From Acidobacteriota bacterium (lineage in GTDB: Bacteria > Acidobacteriota > Vicinamibacteria > Vicinamibacterales > UBA8438): a DNA stretch of 64,000 nt. Below, in pieces: positions 1-7,496 of the stretch. A program made the translations under genes and the position numbers. Location: contig DQNS01000102.1 of assembly GCA_015659035.1 (NCBI GenBank), forward strand, positions 17,683 through 81,682, given 5' to 3'. The notes under the pieces are model-generated. The model made no database searches. It had not been told where the DNA came from and saw only the letters and a program-made list of their open reading frames with translations. Position 1 is the stretch's first letter, and every line of letters begins with the position of its first letter.

Positions 1-930
1 CGCGTCGTACCACCCGCATCGACGTGGACGGCCGGTCGAGGCACCATACTCGCGGCCACTTTCGCGCAACTGGTCCCCCATCGTGCCGTGCAGCTCGGTC
101 GGGAGCGGGCCCCGGCCGACCCGCGTCGTGTAGGCCTTCGCGATGCCGAGTACCGCTCCGATCGACCGCGGGCCCACACCCAGCCCGGTACAGAGCCCGC
201 CAACCGTGCTGTTGGACGACGAGACGAACGGATACGTACCGTGGTCGATGTCGAGCAAGGTCCCCTGTGCACCCTCGAACAACACGCGCTCACCCGCTTC
301 CATCGCCCTGGTCAGGAACAGCGATGCATCGCCCACCCAGCGCTCGAGCCGTGCCCAGACGGCCCTTACGTCCGCGTGCAGGGCGCGCCAGTCGGCCTCC
401 GCGCCGCCGATCGCACGGTTCCGAGCCGACACGTTCTCCCGGATCGCCGCCGCCAGGGGACCATCGTCCGACGTGTCGCCGAGGTCCGCCACGCGGATCC
501 CCCGGCGTCCCACCTTGTCCTCATAGCTGGGCCCGATGCCACGCGACGTCGTGCCGATCCGGCGGTCGCCGCGTCGCGCCTCGGCGAGCACTTCGAGTTC
601 ACGGTGATACGGCAGGATGACATGCGCCTTGTCGCTGATCAGCAGCCGGTCGCCTACCTCGATCCCCTGCGTCGCCAACGTTTCGATTTCGGCGAACAAT
701 GCGTCCGGATCGACCACGACCCCGTTGCCGATCACACAACGCACACCGGGGTGGAGGATGCCGGAGGGGAGCAGATGCAGGATGAACTGCGCGTCGCCCA
801 CGTTCACCGTATGGCCGGCGTTGTGTCCGCCCTGGTAGCGCGCGACGATCGACACGTGCGGCGTGAGCAAATCGACGATCTTGCCCTTGCCTTCGTCACC
901 CCATTGCGCACCGATGACCGCGATATTCAC
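1..930 (-). CDS. purA: Adenylosuccinate synthetase (3' end outside window)
   Basis: PurA joins IMP and aspartate using GTP, the first committed step from IMP to AMP. The minus-strand frame starts at GTG (928-930) with GAGGGA about 5 nt upstream and opens with the GTP-binding signature NIAVIGAQWGDEGKGK, followed by RYQGGHNAGHTV. GTTSRGIGPSYEDKVGR and FEGAQGTLLDIDHGTYPFV follow further along. It runs unbroken to position 1, ending in GRPRRCGWYDA, so 310 codons are present and roughly 120 C-terminal residues lie beyond the left edge. All landmark motifs of the family are intact. No operon partner is visible; the next gene is divergent. Confidence 0.97.
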   Translation of the reverse strand, partial: MNIAVIGAQWGDEGKGKIVDLLTPHVSIVARYQGGHNAGHTVNVGDAQFILHLLPSGILHPGVRCVIGNGVVVDPDALFAEIETLATQGIEVGDRLLISDKAHVILPYHRELEVLAEARRGDRRIGTTSRGIGPSYEDKVGRRGIRVADLGDTSDDGPLAAAIRENVSARNRAIGGAEADWRALHADVRAVWARLERWVGDASLFLTRAMEAGERVLFEGAQGTLLDIDHGTYPFVSSSNSTVGGLCTGLGVGPRSIGAVLGIAKAYTTRVGRGPLPTELHGTMGDQLRESGREYGASTGRPRRCGWYDA

Positions 931-1232
931 GTATGTCCCTCAGCTCACCACCGGTGCGGTCCAGACATCTCCCAGCTTCGCGTGCAGCCGCACTCAAACG
1001 ACCGATCCTAACAGAAGGCTTCCCCACCGCGCACGACCCGCGAACCACCCTGCGTCGCGCGTCACAGCACCAGCTGGGCGCGCGTACGACGCGACGAAAG
1101 TCAAGAAGAAAACCTCGTCGCGAGACCGTGTAGGATTTGACAATCCGTCCGCTCTTCTTTACCTTCTATCGTTCCGAGTGATCATCTATCGCACCCTGTA
1201 GTACGCGGACCGACGTCACCCGAAAAGAGCGC
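931..1232. other. Divergent intergenic region purA / ATPase
   Basis: About 300 bp separate the purA start from the divergent ATPase start. I see no credible open frame, tRNA or repeat. It holds a reasonable promoter for the rightward gene (listed separately) and presumably the purA promoter, which I could not place with confidence. Confidence 0.5.
1137..1165 (+). promoter_or_regulatory. Candidate sigma70-type promoter for the ATPase gene
   Basis: TTGACA at 1137-1142 is a perfect -35 hexamer. After 17 bp, TACCTT (1160-1165) is a 4/6 match to the -10 box. The site lies about 70 bp upstream of the GTG at 1233 in a locally AT-richer stretch. Confidence 0.45.
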
Positions 1233-2387
1233 GTGCTAGCTGAGCGACCTGCCCTCGAACGGAGAATCCTCACCGCCCTCGAGGCGACCCCGCCACGAAT
1301 CCCGATACTGGTCGGCGGGTGCGGCAGTGGCCGGACCTCGCTGCTGGGTCGGCTGCACGAGGTGCTCGGACCGGAGACGGAGTACGTCGACGTCGAACGT
1401 ATCGCGACGACCCCCGAACGCTTCCTCTCGTCCGTCATGCACGCGACTCGCTGCCAGGCACCCGAGATGCCGCCCGGCACCGCCGACACCGGCGCCGCCC
1501 GAGCGGCGTTCGACCGCGTCTGCCACTTCCTCGAGCACGCGCGCACGACGAACGGCACCCGCGTCACGTTCCTGCTCGACGAGGCACTCGAGATCCGAAC
1601 GTTCGAGAGCTTCCCGGGACTGCGCGGCGTGCTGCGCGAGTTCTGGCTGACCCTGTGCGACAGTCCCAACCGGTTCGTGCTGACCACGCGCTTCGTGACC
1701 CGCACGATCCGACTGTTTCGCGACGCCCCGGAGCGATTCGAGCTCGTGCATCTGCCCCCGTTGACCCCGCGTGAGGTCACAGCGACGCTGGCCCGGCTCA
1801 GCATCGGTGATACACACGACGAACGGCTCGAGCTCGCCCGGGTCATCCATGCGCTGACTGACGGGCGTCCGTTGTATCTGCGTTTGCTCGCCGAGGCCAC
1901 CGCCGCCCTGGACGCTGGAGACCCGGTCAGCGCGCTGGCGGCGCAGATGGCGCCCGGCGCCCCGCTGTCGATGGCCTGTCGGTTCTGCTACGAGCTGCGG
2001 CTCCACCGCGCGCGGGGCTATGGCGCGCTGAAAGCGATCCTCCAGGTGCTGGCGACGGAAGAGCCGCTGACGCTGACGGAGATCGCGCACCGCGTCGGTC
2101 GCACTCCTGGCTCAACCAAGGATTACCTGTCGTGGCTGGAGGATGTCGACCTGCTGAACGTGCGACAGAAACGCTACAGCTTTGCTGACCCGATGCTACG
2201 GCTGTGGGTTCGCCTGCACGGACAGGCGACGCCACCCGACGACGAGGACCTCGCCCGGGAGGCCCAGGAGTACGCCGTCCATCGCTTCCCCTACATGGAG
2301 CCGGCGATGGCCATCGCCGAGTCTCCCGCCGCAGCGACCGACGGCGTGGGGCGGGACCGCTCCTGGGGCATGATCGAGATCGATTGA
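1233..2387 (+). CDS. AAA/STAND-like ATPase with C-terminal winged helix
   Basis: This 384-residue protein opens with a P-loop, GGCGSGRTS (residues 28-36), in which the usual Walker A lysine is arginine. A Walker B-like VTFLLDE follows (Asp116, Glu117), then a sensor-like LTTRFVTRTIRLF and a helical lid. The C-terminal third (LTLTEIAHRVGRTPGSTKDY, then a DLLNVRQKRYSFADPMLRLW segment) resembles the winged helix after the ATPase domain in archaeal-type ATPases. The layout suggests a nucleotide-dependent switch that may bind nucleic acid or protein, but no substrate can be named. GTG start at 1233; convergent with rnc. Confidence is high for the fold and low for the function. Confidence 0.65.
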   Translation: MLAERPALERRILTALEATPPRIPILVGGCGSGRTSLLGRLHEVLGPETEYVDVERIATTPERFLSSVMHATRCQAPEMPPGTADTGAARAAFDRVCHFLEHARTTNGTRVTFLLDEALEIRTFESFPGLRGVLREFWLTLCDSPNRFVLTTRFVTRTIRLFRDAPERFELVHLPPLTPREVTATLARLSIGDTHDERLELARVIHALTDGRPLYLRLLAEATAALDAGDPVSALAAQMAPGAPLSMACRFCYELRLHRARGYGALKAILQVLATEEPLTLTEIAHRVGRTPGSTKDYLSWLEDVDLLNVRQKRYSFADPMLRLWVRLHGQATPPDDEDLAREAQEYAVHRFPYMEPAMAIAESPAAATDGVGRDRSWGMIEID

Positions 2388-2420
2388 GAGCGGCCGGGCC
2401 TTAAGCACGCTCCGGCTGCC

Positions 2421-2453
2421 CCCTCTCCCTCTGGGAGAGGGCCGGGGTGAGGG
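2421..2453 (+). repeat. Dispersed palindromic repeat (encodes LTPALSQRERG in one frame)
   Basis: CCCTCTCCC and GGGAGAGGG pair across a 3-nt loop and are followed by CCGGGGTGAGGG. The reverse frame reads LTPALSQRERG, the hallmark peptide of a widespread bacterial intergenic repeat. It lies between the convergent ATPase and rnc genes and could act as a bidirectional terminator. A second copy is at 29938-29970. Confidence 0.7.
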
Positions 2454-2467
2454 CCAGCTGCTGTCGC

Positions 2468-3424
2468 TCAGGGTTCGGTCCCCAACTCCTTGCGGGCACG
2501 TTCGGCGGCTTGCTGCTCCGCCTCCTTCTTGCTCCGCCCTTCCCCGCGCGCCAGCGCGCGCGTCCCGACCCACACCTCGATCTCGAACACCCTCCGGTGC
2601 GCTGGTCCGGTCTCACCGACGAGGCGATACTGCGGCAAACCCATGTGGTGCGACTGCACCCACTCCTGCAGCGCCGACTTGTGGTCAGCCGTCAGCCCGG
2701 GGGAGAGCCCGCCGGCCTGGACCGCGTCGAGCTGCGGCCTGAACCAGCGCTCGATGAACCGCTCCGCTCCTTCGATCCCGCCGTCGAGGTAGACCGCGGC
2801 CACCACCGCCTCGAACGTGTCCGCGATGAGCGACCGCTTCCGCCGCCCCCCCGTCTTCTCCTCACCGCGCCCGAGCAACAGGTGCTCACCCAGCCCCAGC
2901 TCTTCACCCACCCGGGCCAGGGCGGTGGTCGACACGAGCAGTGCCCTCGCCTTCGACTTCTGCCCTTCGTCCCAGTCCGGACACTCGCGAAACAAACGAT
3001 CCGAGATGATGAAGCCCAGCACCGCGTCCCCCAGGAACTCGAGCGACTCGTTGTCCCGCACCCCGCCGCTCGCGTCCTCGTGGGCGCGCGACCGGTGCGT
3101 CAGCGCATGCTCGAGCAACCCCGGGTCCGTAAAGCGGTACCCCAATGCCTCTTCGACCGCGCGATACTCATCCCGGATCCGGGTCACCCGGTCCGACACC
3201 TCCTGCCGGAAATCGGCGATCAACCGGGTCGCCATCTCCGCCGCCTCGGCGCGCACCGTCAACCGCACCTCACCCAACCCGCTGAGGGTCACCGGAAAGA
3301 TCGCGTGGGGTCCAGCTGCGGACAGCATCGCGCTGATGCCGTGGGTCTCCAGTAGCCCTCTCACGACGTTGGCCTCGATGTCGGATTGGGTCCGAAAGAC
3401 GACGGCAGGTTCGGTGTCCGTCAT
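2468..3424 (-). CDS. rnc: Ribonuclease III with N-terminal DUF2007-like domain
   Basis: RNase III cleaves double-stranded RNA, for example in rRNA precursors. The endonuclease domain carries the signature NESLEFLGDAVLGF and the distal acidic site DTFEAVVAAVYLDGG. The C-terminal dsRNA-binding domain starts near HKSALQEWVQ and ends KKEAEQQAAERARKEL. The protein is 318 residues rather than the usual ~225-250 because about 85 residues precede the RNase domain. That segment (VVFRTQSDIEANVVRGLLE, then VRLTVRAEAAEMATRLI) resembles DUF2007, a small domain of unknown signalling role. Its ATG overlaps the stop of the upstream phosphatase gene by 4 nt (ATGA), indicating translational coupling. Confidence 0.93.
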   Translation of the reverse strand: MTDTEPAVVFRTQSDIEANVVRGLLETHGISAMLSAAGPHAIFPVTLSGLGEVRLTVRAEAAEMATRLIADFRQEVSDRVTRIRDEYRAVEEALGYRFTDPGLLEHALTHRSRAHEDASGGVRDNESLEFLGDAVLGFIISDRLFRECPDWDEGQKSKARALLVSTTALARVGEELGLGEHLLLGRGEEKTGGRRKRSLIADTFEAVVAAVYLDGGIEGAERFIERWFRPQLDAVQAGGLSPGLTADHKSALQEWVQSHHMGLPQYRLVGETGPAHRRVFEIEVWVGTRALARGEGRSKKEAEQQAAERARKELGTEP

Positions 3425-5559
3425 GCGTCGACTCCGCGGGGCGGCAGCTCGTCGATGCGCAATAGCACGATCGTCATGTCATCGTGCTGATCAGCCCCGC
3501 CGACGAACGCCTCGACGTCGCCCAGAATTTGCTCCCGGAGCTCGTCTGACGGCAGGTGCGCGTGCTCTTCCAGCAGGCGGCTGAGCCGCTCCTCGCCAAA
3601 CAGATCCGACTCCTCGTTCATCGCCTCGGTGATGCCATCGGTGAAGAACGCGAACAGGTCACCCTCGTCGATCGGTAGCGTCTGCTCCTCGAGCAGCTCG
3701 GCGAACTTCTCCTCGATGCCCTCGAGATGCAACCCGACGACGAGCCCGTCCGGCATCAGCACCTGCGAGCGTCCCGGCGCATGCCCATCGGCCGGCACAT
3801 AGATGAGCGGGGTGTGCCCGGCGCGCACGTAGGTCATCGTGCGCGCCTCGAGATCCAGCACGGCATAGAGCATCGTGATGAAGGTACGGTTGTCCAGCAG
3901 GTTGGCCGACAGAATCCGGTTGACCTCCAGCAGCAACCGCTTCGGGCTCTGGTAGATCTGGCTCAGCGACAGGATCAGTCCCTTGAGCTCGGCCATGTAG
4001 AACGCCGCCGAGGTGCCCTTGCCCGACACGTCGGCCACGAGCACGCCGAGCCGGTGCTCGCCGAGCGGCATGAAGTCGTAGTAGTCGCCCCCCACCTCAC
4101 TCGCCGGACGACACATCGCGGTCATCGCGAGCCCCGGGAACGTGATCGGTCCAGACGGCAACAGCGACATCTGGATGTCGCGCGCAATCCGGAGCTCCTC
4201 CTTCAGCCGGCGCTTCTCCTTCGCCTGTTCCAACAGGTCGGCGATGCTCTCGGTCATCGCATTGAACGACCCGGCCAGCTCACCGAACTGGTCCTGGGTC
4301 TCCACCTGTATTCGATGGGAGAAGTCACCCCGCCGCACCCGCTCGGTACCGGTGAACAGCTCGTGCACCGCGCCGGTGATCGACTTGCCCAGGGCGAACC
4401 CCATCACGAGCGCCACCGCCTCGATCGTCAGGAACATGACGCCGATCGCCAGCAGCACGATCCAGAAAATGCTGGCAAAGCTCCCTCGGATGACCTGGTC
4501 ATAGAAGGCGCTGGGGTAGAAACGAAAATTCACCGTGCCCCGGCCCTGCTCACCGGTCGACCACTCGAGCAGGTCGAAGTCCGAGACCCAACGGAATCCG
4601 AGGACGGCAGCGGCGGGTTGACCTCCCGGACCAAACGATGCTCGCTCGTCCTCTGCCGCCAGGACTGCATCACCTGCTACGGCCCCCGCCACTGCGCTCG
4701 TGGCACCGGCATCGATCAACGTGATGCGGGTGAATGCCTGCATCCGCGCGACCACGTCATCGCCGAGTGGTAGGTCGGCGACCACGGCGACGGCGCCTCC
4801 CCCCACGTCGATCACCTCGGCGGCCCGGGCCACGACATCCCGACGGCCCGAGTTCCCGGTCATCACGATGCCACGGCTCTCCTGTGCGAGCCAGGCCGGA
4901 AACGCCGGCGGCTCGGCCGTGTGGCGCCACGGCCCGGCGGTAACTCGCGACGGGGCCCCCTCTGCCCGTGGCACGACCACAATCGAGGCGGATGGATATC
5001 TTTCCTCGATCCCCCGAATACGACGTTCGAGGACGGCGCTCACCGCGTCGGGGGCCGGGTCCGCCAACCCACGGAGATCGACCGCGGTCGTGGCCGCCAA
5101 TCCCGCCGCATCGTCGACCACATCCTCGAAGCTCAGCTGCACACGCGACGAGCTCTCCGTGCCCAGCATGAGCACGCCGGCCAGCAGAAAGAACGAGACG
5201 ATGAGCACGATCGGTACGAACCCGATGAGGACGTAAGACAGGACCAGCCTCCGCCGGACACGCCACAGCAGGCGGCGCTGCAGCAGTACGAGGATGCGCA
5301 CCAGGAGATAGCCGAGGGCGACCACCAGGACGATGCTCCCCCCAACGTCGAGCACCCGCAGCCAACCGGGCACGGCGCTGCCGAGGACGCCAACCACCAG
5401 CTTGAGCCCAAGGGCCGCGATCAAGACCCGGCCGAGCGTCGAGGTCGCGGTGTCTCGCACACCACGCCACGTCGGGTCGGACCGCGACGACGTAGCGGCG
5501 CCACCCTGCGCACCCGGCAGGGGACCGGACGGTGGGGACGGCGATGACTGCAGGGACAT
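3421..5559 (-). CDS. Membrane-anchored PP2C/SpoIIE-type serine phosphatase with HAMP
   Basis: This 712-residue protein resembles RsbU-type phosphatases that dephosphorylate anti-anti-sigma partners. Hydrophobic segments lie near residues 44-60, 70-95 and 107-131. An extracytoplasmic sensor region of about 220 residues follows, then another membrane segment (ASIFWIVLLAIGVMFLTIEA), a HAMP linker, a short coiled coil (EQAKEKRRLKEELRIARDIQ) and the phosphatase domain. Metal-binding motifs are present: VGGDYYDF, DVSGKGTSAAF, FTDGITEAMN and HDDMTIVLLRI. The gene overlaps rnc by 4 nt and is probably cotranscribed with it. No anti-sigma partner is encoded nearby, so the target is unknown. Confidence 0.88.
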   Translation of the reverse strand: MSLQSSPSPPSGPLPGAQGGAATSSRSDPTWRGVRDTATSTLGRVLIAALGLKLVVGVLGSAVPGWLRVLDVGGSIVLVVALGYLLVRILVLLQRRLLWRVRRRLVLSYVLIGFVPIVLIVSFFLLAGVLMLGTESSSRVQLSFEDVVDDAAGLAATTAVDLRGLADPAPDAVSAVLERRIRGIEERYPSASIVVVPRAEGAPSRVTAGPWRHTAEPPAFPAWLAQESRGIVMTGNSGRRDVVARAAEVIDVGGGAVAVVADLPLGDDVVARMQAFTRITLIDAGATSAVAGAVAGDAVLAAEDERASFGPGGQPAAAVLGFRWVSDFDLLEWSTGEQGRGTVNFRFYPSAFYDQVIRGSFASIFWIVLLAIGVMFLTIEAVALVMGFALGKSITGAVHELFTGTERVRRGDFSHRIQVETQDQFGELAGSFNAMTESIADLLEQAKEKRRLKEELRIARDIQMSLLPSGPITFPGLAMTAMCRPASEVGGDYYDFMPLGEHRLGVLVADVSGKGTSAAFYMAELKGLILSLSQIYQSPKRLLLEVNRILSANLLDNRTFITMLYAVLDLEARTMTYVRAGHTPLIYVPADGHAPGRSQVLMPDGLVVGLHLEGIEEKFAELLEEQTLPIDEGDLFAFFTDGITEAMNEESDLFGEERLSRLLEEHAHLPSDELREQILGDVEAFVGGADQHDDMTIVLLRIDELPPRGVDA

Positions 5560-5569
5560 GGAGGTCTTA

Positions 5570-5727
5570 GGGCCCGGTCAAGAACAACTTCACATTTCTG
5601 GCCGCCGATCCATCCCGTCTGGCGGCGTTCCTCCTCGGTCGAACACTGCCGGTATGATCCCTCCTCGCGCCTTGCCAGCCGGACGCCTCGACGCCCAGAC
5701 AGATGCGAACTATTCTTGACCGGACGC
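5570..5727. mobile_element. MITE-like repeat, family 1, copy 1
   Basis: The copy begins TTAGGGCCCGGTCAAGAA and ends TTCTTGACCGGACGCTT, giving terminal inverted repeats of about 20 bp. The core shared with the other copies includes CCGCCGATCCATCCCGTCT and GCTCCCTCCTCGCGCC-like blocks. It has no coding capacity. It lies directly upstream of the phosphatase start and faces the same way as copy 2 across cutA-ftsB. Confidence 0.75.
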
Positions 5728-5755
5728 TTGTTGAACCGGGGATAATCTCAGAGGT

Positions 5756-5887
5756 ATGGTAGCCGACGATGACAGGTAGCATCGGTTCCTGGCCGGTCGC
5801 TACCGGATCGAGCGGCACTTCGATCTGGCCGCCCTGCTGTTCCTCATCCTCCTGGTCGGCGGCGTCGCCGTGCTGAGGCTCCTCTAG
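5756..5887 (+). pseudogene. Possible small membrane protein with in-frame TAG
   Basis: ATG at 5756 opens a 43-codon frame interrupted at codon 8 by TAG (5777-5779). The frame then continues as HRFLAGRYRIERHFD followed by one strongly hydrophobic helix (LAALLFLILLVGGVAVLRLL) and stops at 5885-5887. A basic segment followed by one transmembrane helix looks like a real micro-protein, but there is no good ribosome binding site and no alternative ATG or GTG after the TAG. It could be a decayed gene, a CAG-to-TAG error, or chance. Confidence 0.25.
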
Positions 5888-5950
5888 CGAGCAACTTCCG
5901 AGAAGGCAGGAGGAAGCGGGAGCTTCCCCTGCCTCCGTCTGGCCTGATCA

Positions 5951-6013
5951 CGGCACGCGCAAGCGCGCCGTCAGCTTTTTCCTGTCTCCGGTCTCCTGTC
6001 TCCCGTCTCCCGT
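5951..6013 (-). repeat. Composite heptamer/hairpin repeat, copy 1
   Basis: On the minus strand, heptamers of the form GGGAGAC/AGGAGAC/CGGAGAC run through 5979-6013. They are followed by AAAAAGCTGACG and the hairpin-forming CGGCGCGCTTGCGCG (5951-5970). The heptamers overlap the cutA 3' end and encode its last residues. Confidence 0.6.
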
Positions 6014-6345
6014 GTGCCTTCGGCTCGCACCGCGTCCCGGATCCACGCCAGATACCGCTCCTCCCCGCCGGCGACGCGGAGCACGAGGAACTCCGGCGTG
6101 TCGTAGGGGTGCAGAGCACCGACGCGGCGGCGGAGCAGGTCCACCGTGTCTCGCGTCGTCTTCACGATCAGCTGACGTTCACGCGCCTGCTCGATCGCCC
6201 CCTCCCAGCGATACACCGACTCGACCTCCGGCAGCACGGTCACACAGGCCGCCGCCCCGTCAGCCACCAGTGCCCTGGCGAACGCGGTCACGTCGCCGTC
6301 GGTCGGAAAGGTGATCAAGATGACAACAGGTTCCGGCTGATCCAC
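5971..6345 (-). CDS. cutA: Divalent-cation tolerance / CutA1 family protein
   Basis: CutA1 proteins are small, very stable ferredoxin-like trimers linked in E. coli to copper tolerance; their biochemical role is unsettled. Family landmarks are VVILITFPTDGDVTAFARAL, AACVTVLPEVESVYRWEG, ERQLIVKT and HPYDTPEFLVLRVAGG. I place the start at GTG 6345, 7 nt after AAGGAG, rather than at an upstream TTG. The family ends near YLAWIRDAV; the last ~15 residues here (RETGDRRPETGKS and flanking) are encoded by heptamer repeat DNA. Located between two MITE copies and convergent with ftsB. Confidence 0.9.
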   Translation of the reverse strand: MDQPEPVVILITFPTDGDVTAFARALVADGAAACVTVLPEVESVYRWEGAIEQARERQLIVKTTRDTVDLLRRRVGALHPYDTPEFLVLRVAGGEERYLAWIRDAVRAEGTRETGDRRPETGKS

Positions 6346-6518
6346 ACATCCTCTCCTTGTCGGCAAGTCTGGTAGGGGTCACATCCCGTCGGGCTCTTCC
6401 CGCGTCGCGCCTCGTACAGGCCGGGCGCGGCGTTGCTTGCGACGACTCTCGGTGCGACGGAGATTTTCGCCACGGACTGCTAATCTCGAACACCGATTCG
6501 ACCGAAACAAGGATTTGC

Positions 6519-6971
6519 ATGCCTCGCGGCCCTCGCTTCTCGTCCCCGCGCCGACGCTCGCGGCCGAAGGCGCCCGGTTCGTCCGCCACACGACGGCCAG
6601 ACCGGGCCCAGGGGATCCTGCCCCTTCGCCCCCCCACACGGAGCGGCGCACAGAAGATTCGACACAGTGACGAGCGGCCCCCGATCGGGCGCCGCCTGGC
6701 AAGATTCCTGCTGGTCCTGACGGCCGCCGTCCTCCTGGCCAACGCGATTGCCGGCGAGCGGGGACTCGTCCAGACCGCCAGGGTCCGGCGCGCGTATCTG
6801 CAAATGGCCGACTCGATCGCACGACTCCAGCGGGAGAATCGACAACTCGCGCTCCAGGCTGACCGCCTGCGTCACGACCCCTCGGCCATCGAAGAACTGG
6901 CTCGGCGCGAGCTCGGCCTCATTCGGCCCGGAGAGCAACTCTTCATCATCACCGACCGGCCCGTTCCCTAA
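6519..6971 (+). CDS. ftsB: FtsB/DivIC-like septum formation protein
   Basis: FtsB/DivIC proteins are single-pass division proteins that form a complex with FtsL and FtsQ. ATG 6519 has AAGGA 7 nt upstream and gives 150 residues. The first ~50 are basic and low complexity. A membrane helix (LARFLLVLTAAVLLANAIA) follows, then a coiled coil (MADSIARLQRENRQLALQAD) and the characteristic end DPSAIEELARRELGLIRPGE. That terminal motif is typical of the DivIC/FtsB family. The TAA stop is immediately followed by MITE copy 2. A gene of this type often follows enolase, but not here. Confidence 0.85.
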   Translation: MPRGPRFSSPRRRSRPKAPGSSATRRPDRAQGILPLRPPTRSGAQKIRHSDERPPIGRRLARFLLVLTAAVLLANAIAGERGLVQTARVRRAYLQMADSIARLQRENRQLALQADRLRHDPSAIEELARRELGLIRPGEQLFIITDRPVP

Positions 6972-7128
6972 GCGCCCGGTCAAGGATAACTTCACATTCT
7001 TGGCCGCCGATCCATCCCGTCTAGCGGCGTTCCTCGTCGGTCGAATACTGCCGGTATGCTCCCTCCTCACGCCTTGCCACCCGGGCGCCTCGACGCCCGA
7101 AATGCGAATCTATCCTTGACCGGACCCT
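6972..7128. mobile_element. MITE-like repeat, family 1, copy 2
   Basis: It begins GCGCCCGGTCAAGGATAA directly after the ftsB TAA and ends ATCCTTGACCGGACCCT, again with long terminal inverted repeats. It is nearly identical to copy 1 over the core and has the same orientation. Confidence 0.8.
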
Positions 7129-7167
7129 GACCTGACGCCTGGCCGGCCGCACCAGCGAGCGGGCCGT

Positions 7168-7196
7168 TTGATCGGACCAGGACGGCATGGTAACAT
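7168..7196 (+). promoter_or_regulatory. Promoter of the initiator tRNA
   Basis: TTGATC (7168-7173) and TAACAT (7191-7196) are separated by exactly 17 bp. They place the transcription start near 7203, about 23 nt before the mature tRNA. Confidence 0.6.
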
Positions 7197-7225
7197 GCTA
7201 ACCGGTTATGTTTTCAGTCAGTTGA

Positions 7226-7302
<77 letters not shown>

Positions 7303-7360
7303 CATAGAACGGGCCCAGGTCGCAGGATCTGGGCTTGTCTTCGACGTTGTCGATGAACAA

Positions 7361-7389
7361 GGGGTGACCAGGGTCACCCCTTTTCTTCT
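7361..7389 (+). terminator. Rho-independent terminator after tRNA-fMet
   Basis: GGGGTGACC (7361-7369) pairs with GGTCACCCC (7372-7380) and is followed by TTTTCTTCT. A weaker hairpin (GCCCAG...CTGGGC) sits just upstream. Confidence 0.8.
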
Positions 7390-7496
7390 GCAACCCGCGG
7401 TGAACGTCCAGCGCCGCGCGGGACGAGCGGTTCGTGGCGGGCCACGCACGACCCTCGTCGGCCAACCGCGCCGTCACGAACAGTCAGGAGCCCCGC

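Noticed and set aside
24..1011. Long plus-strand open frames over purA
   Set aside because: They are shadows of the minus-strand purA frame, which carries all family motifs; high GC keeps antisense frames open.
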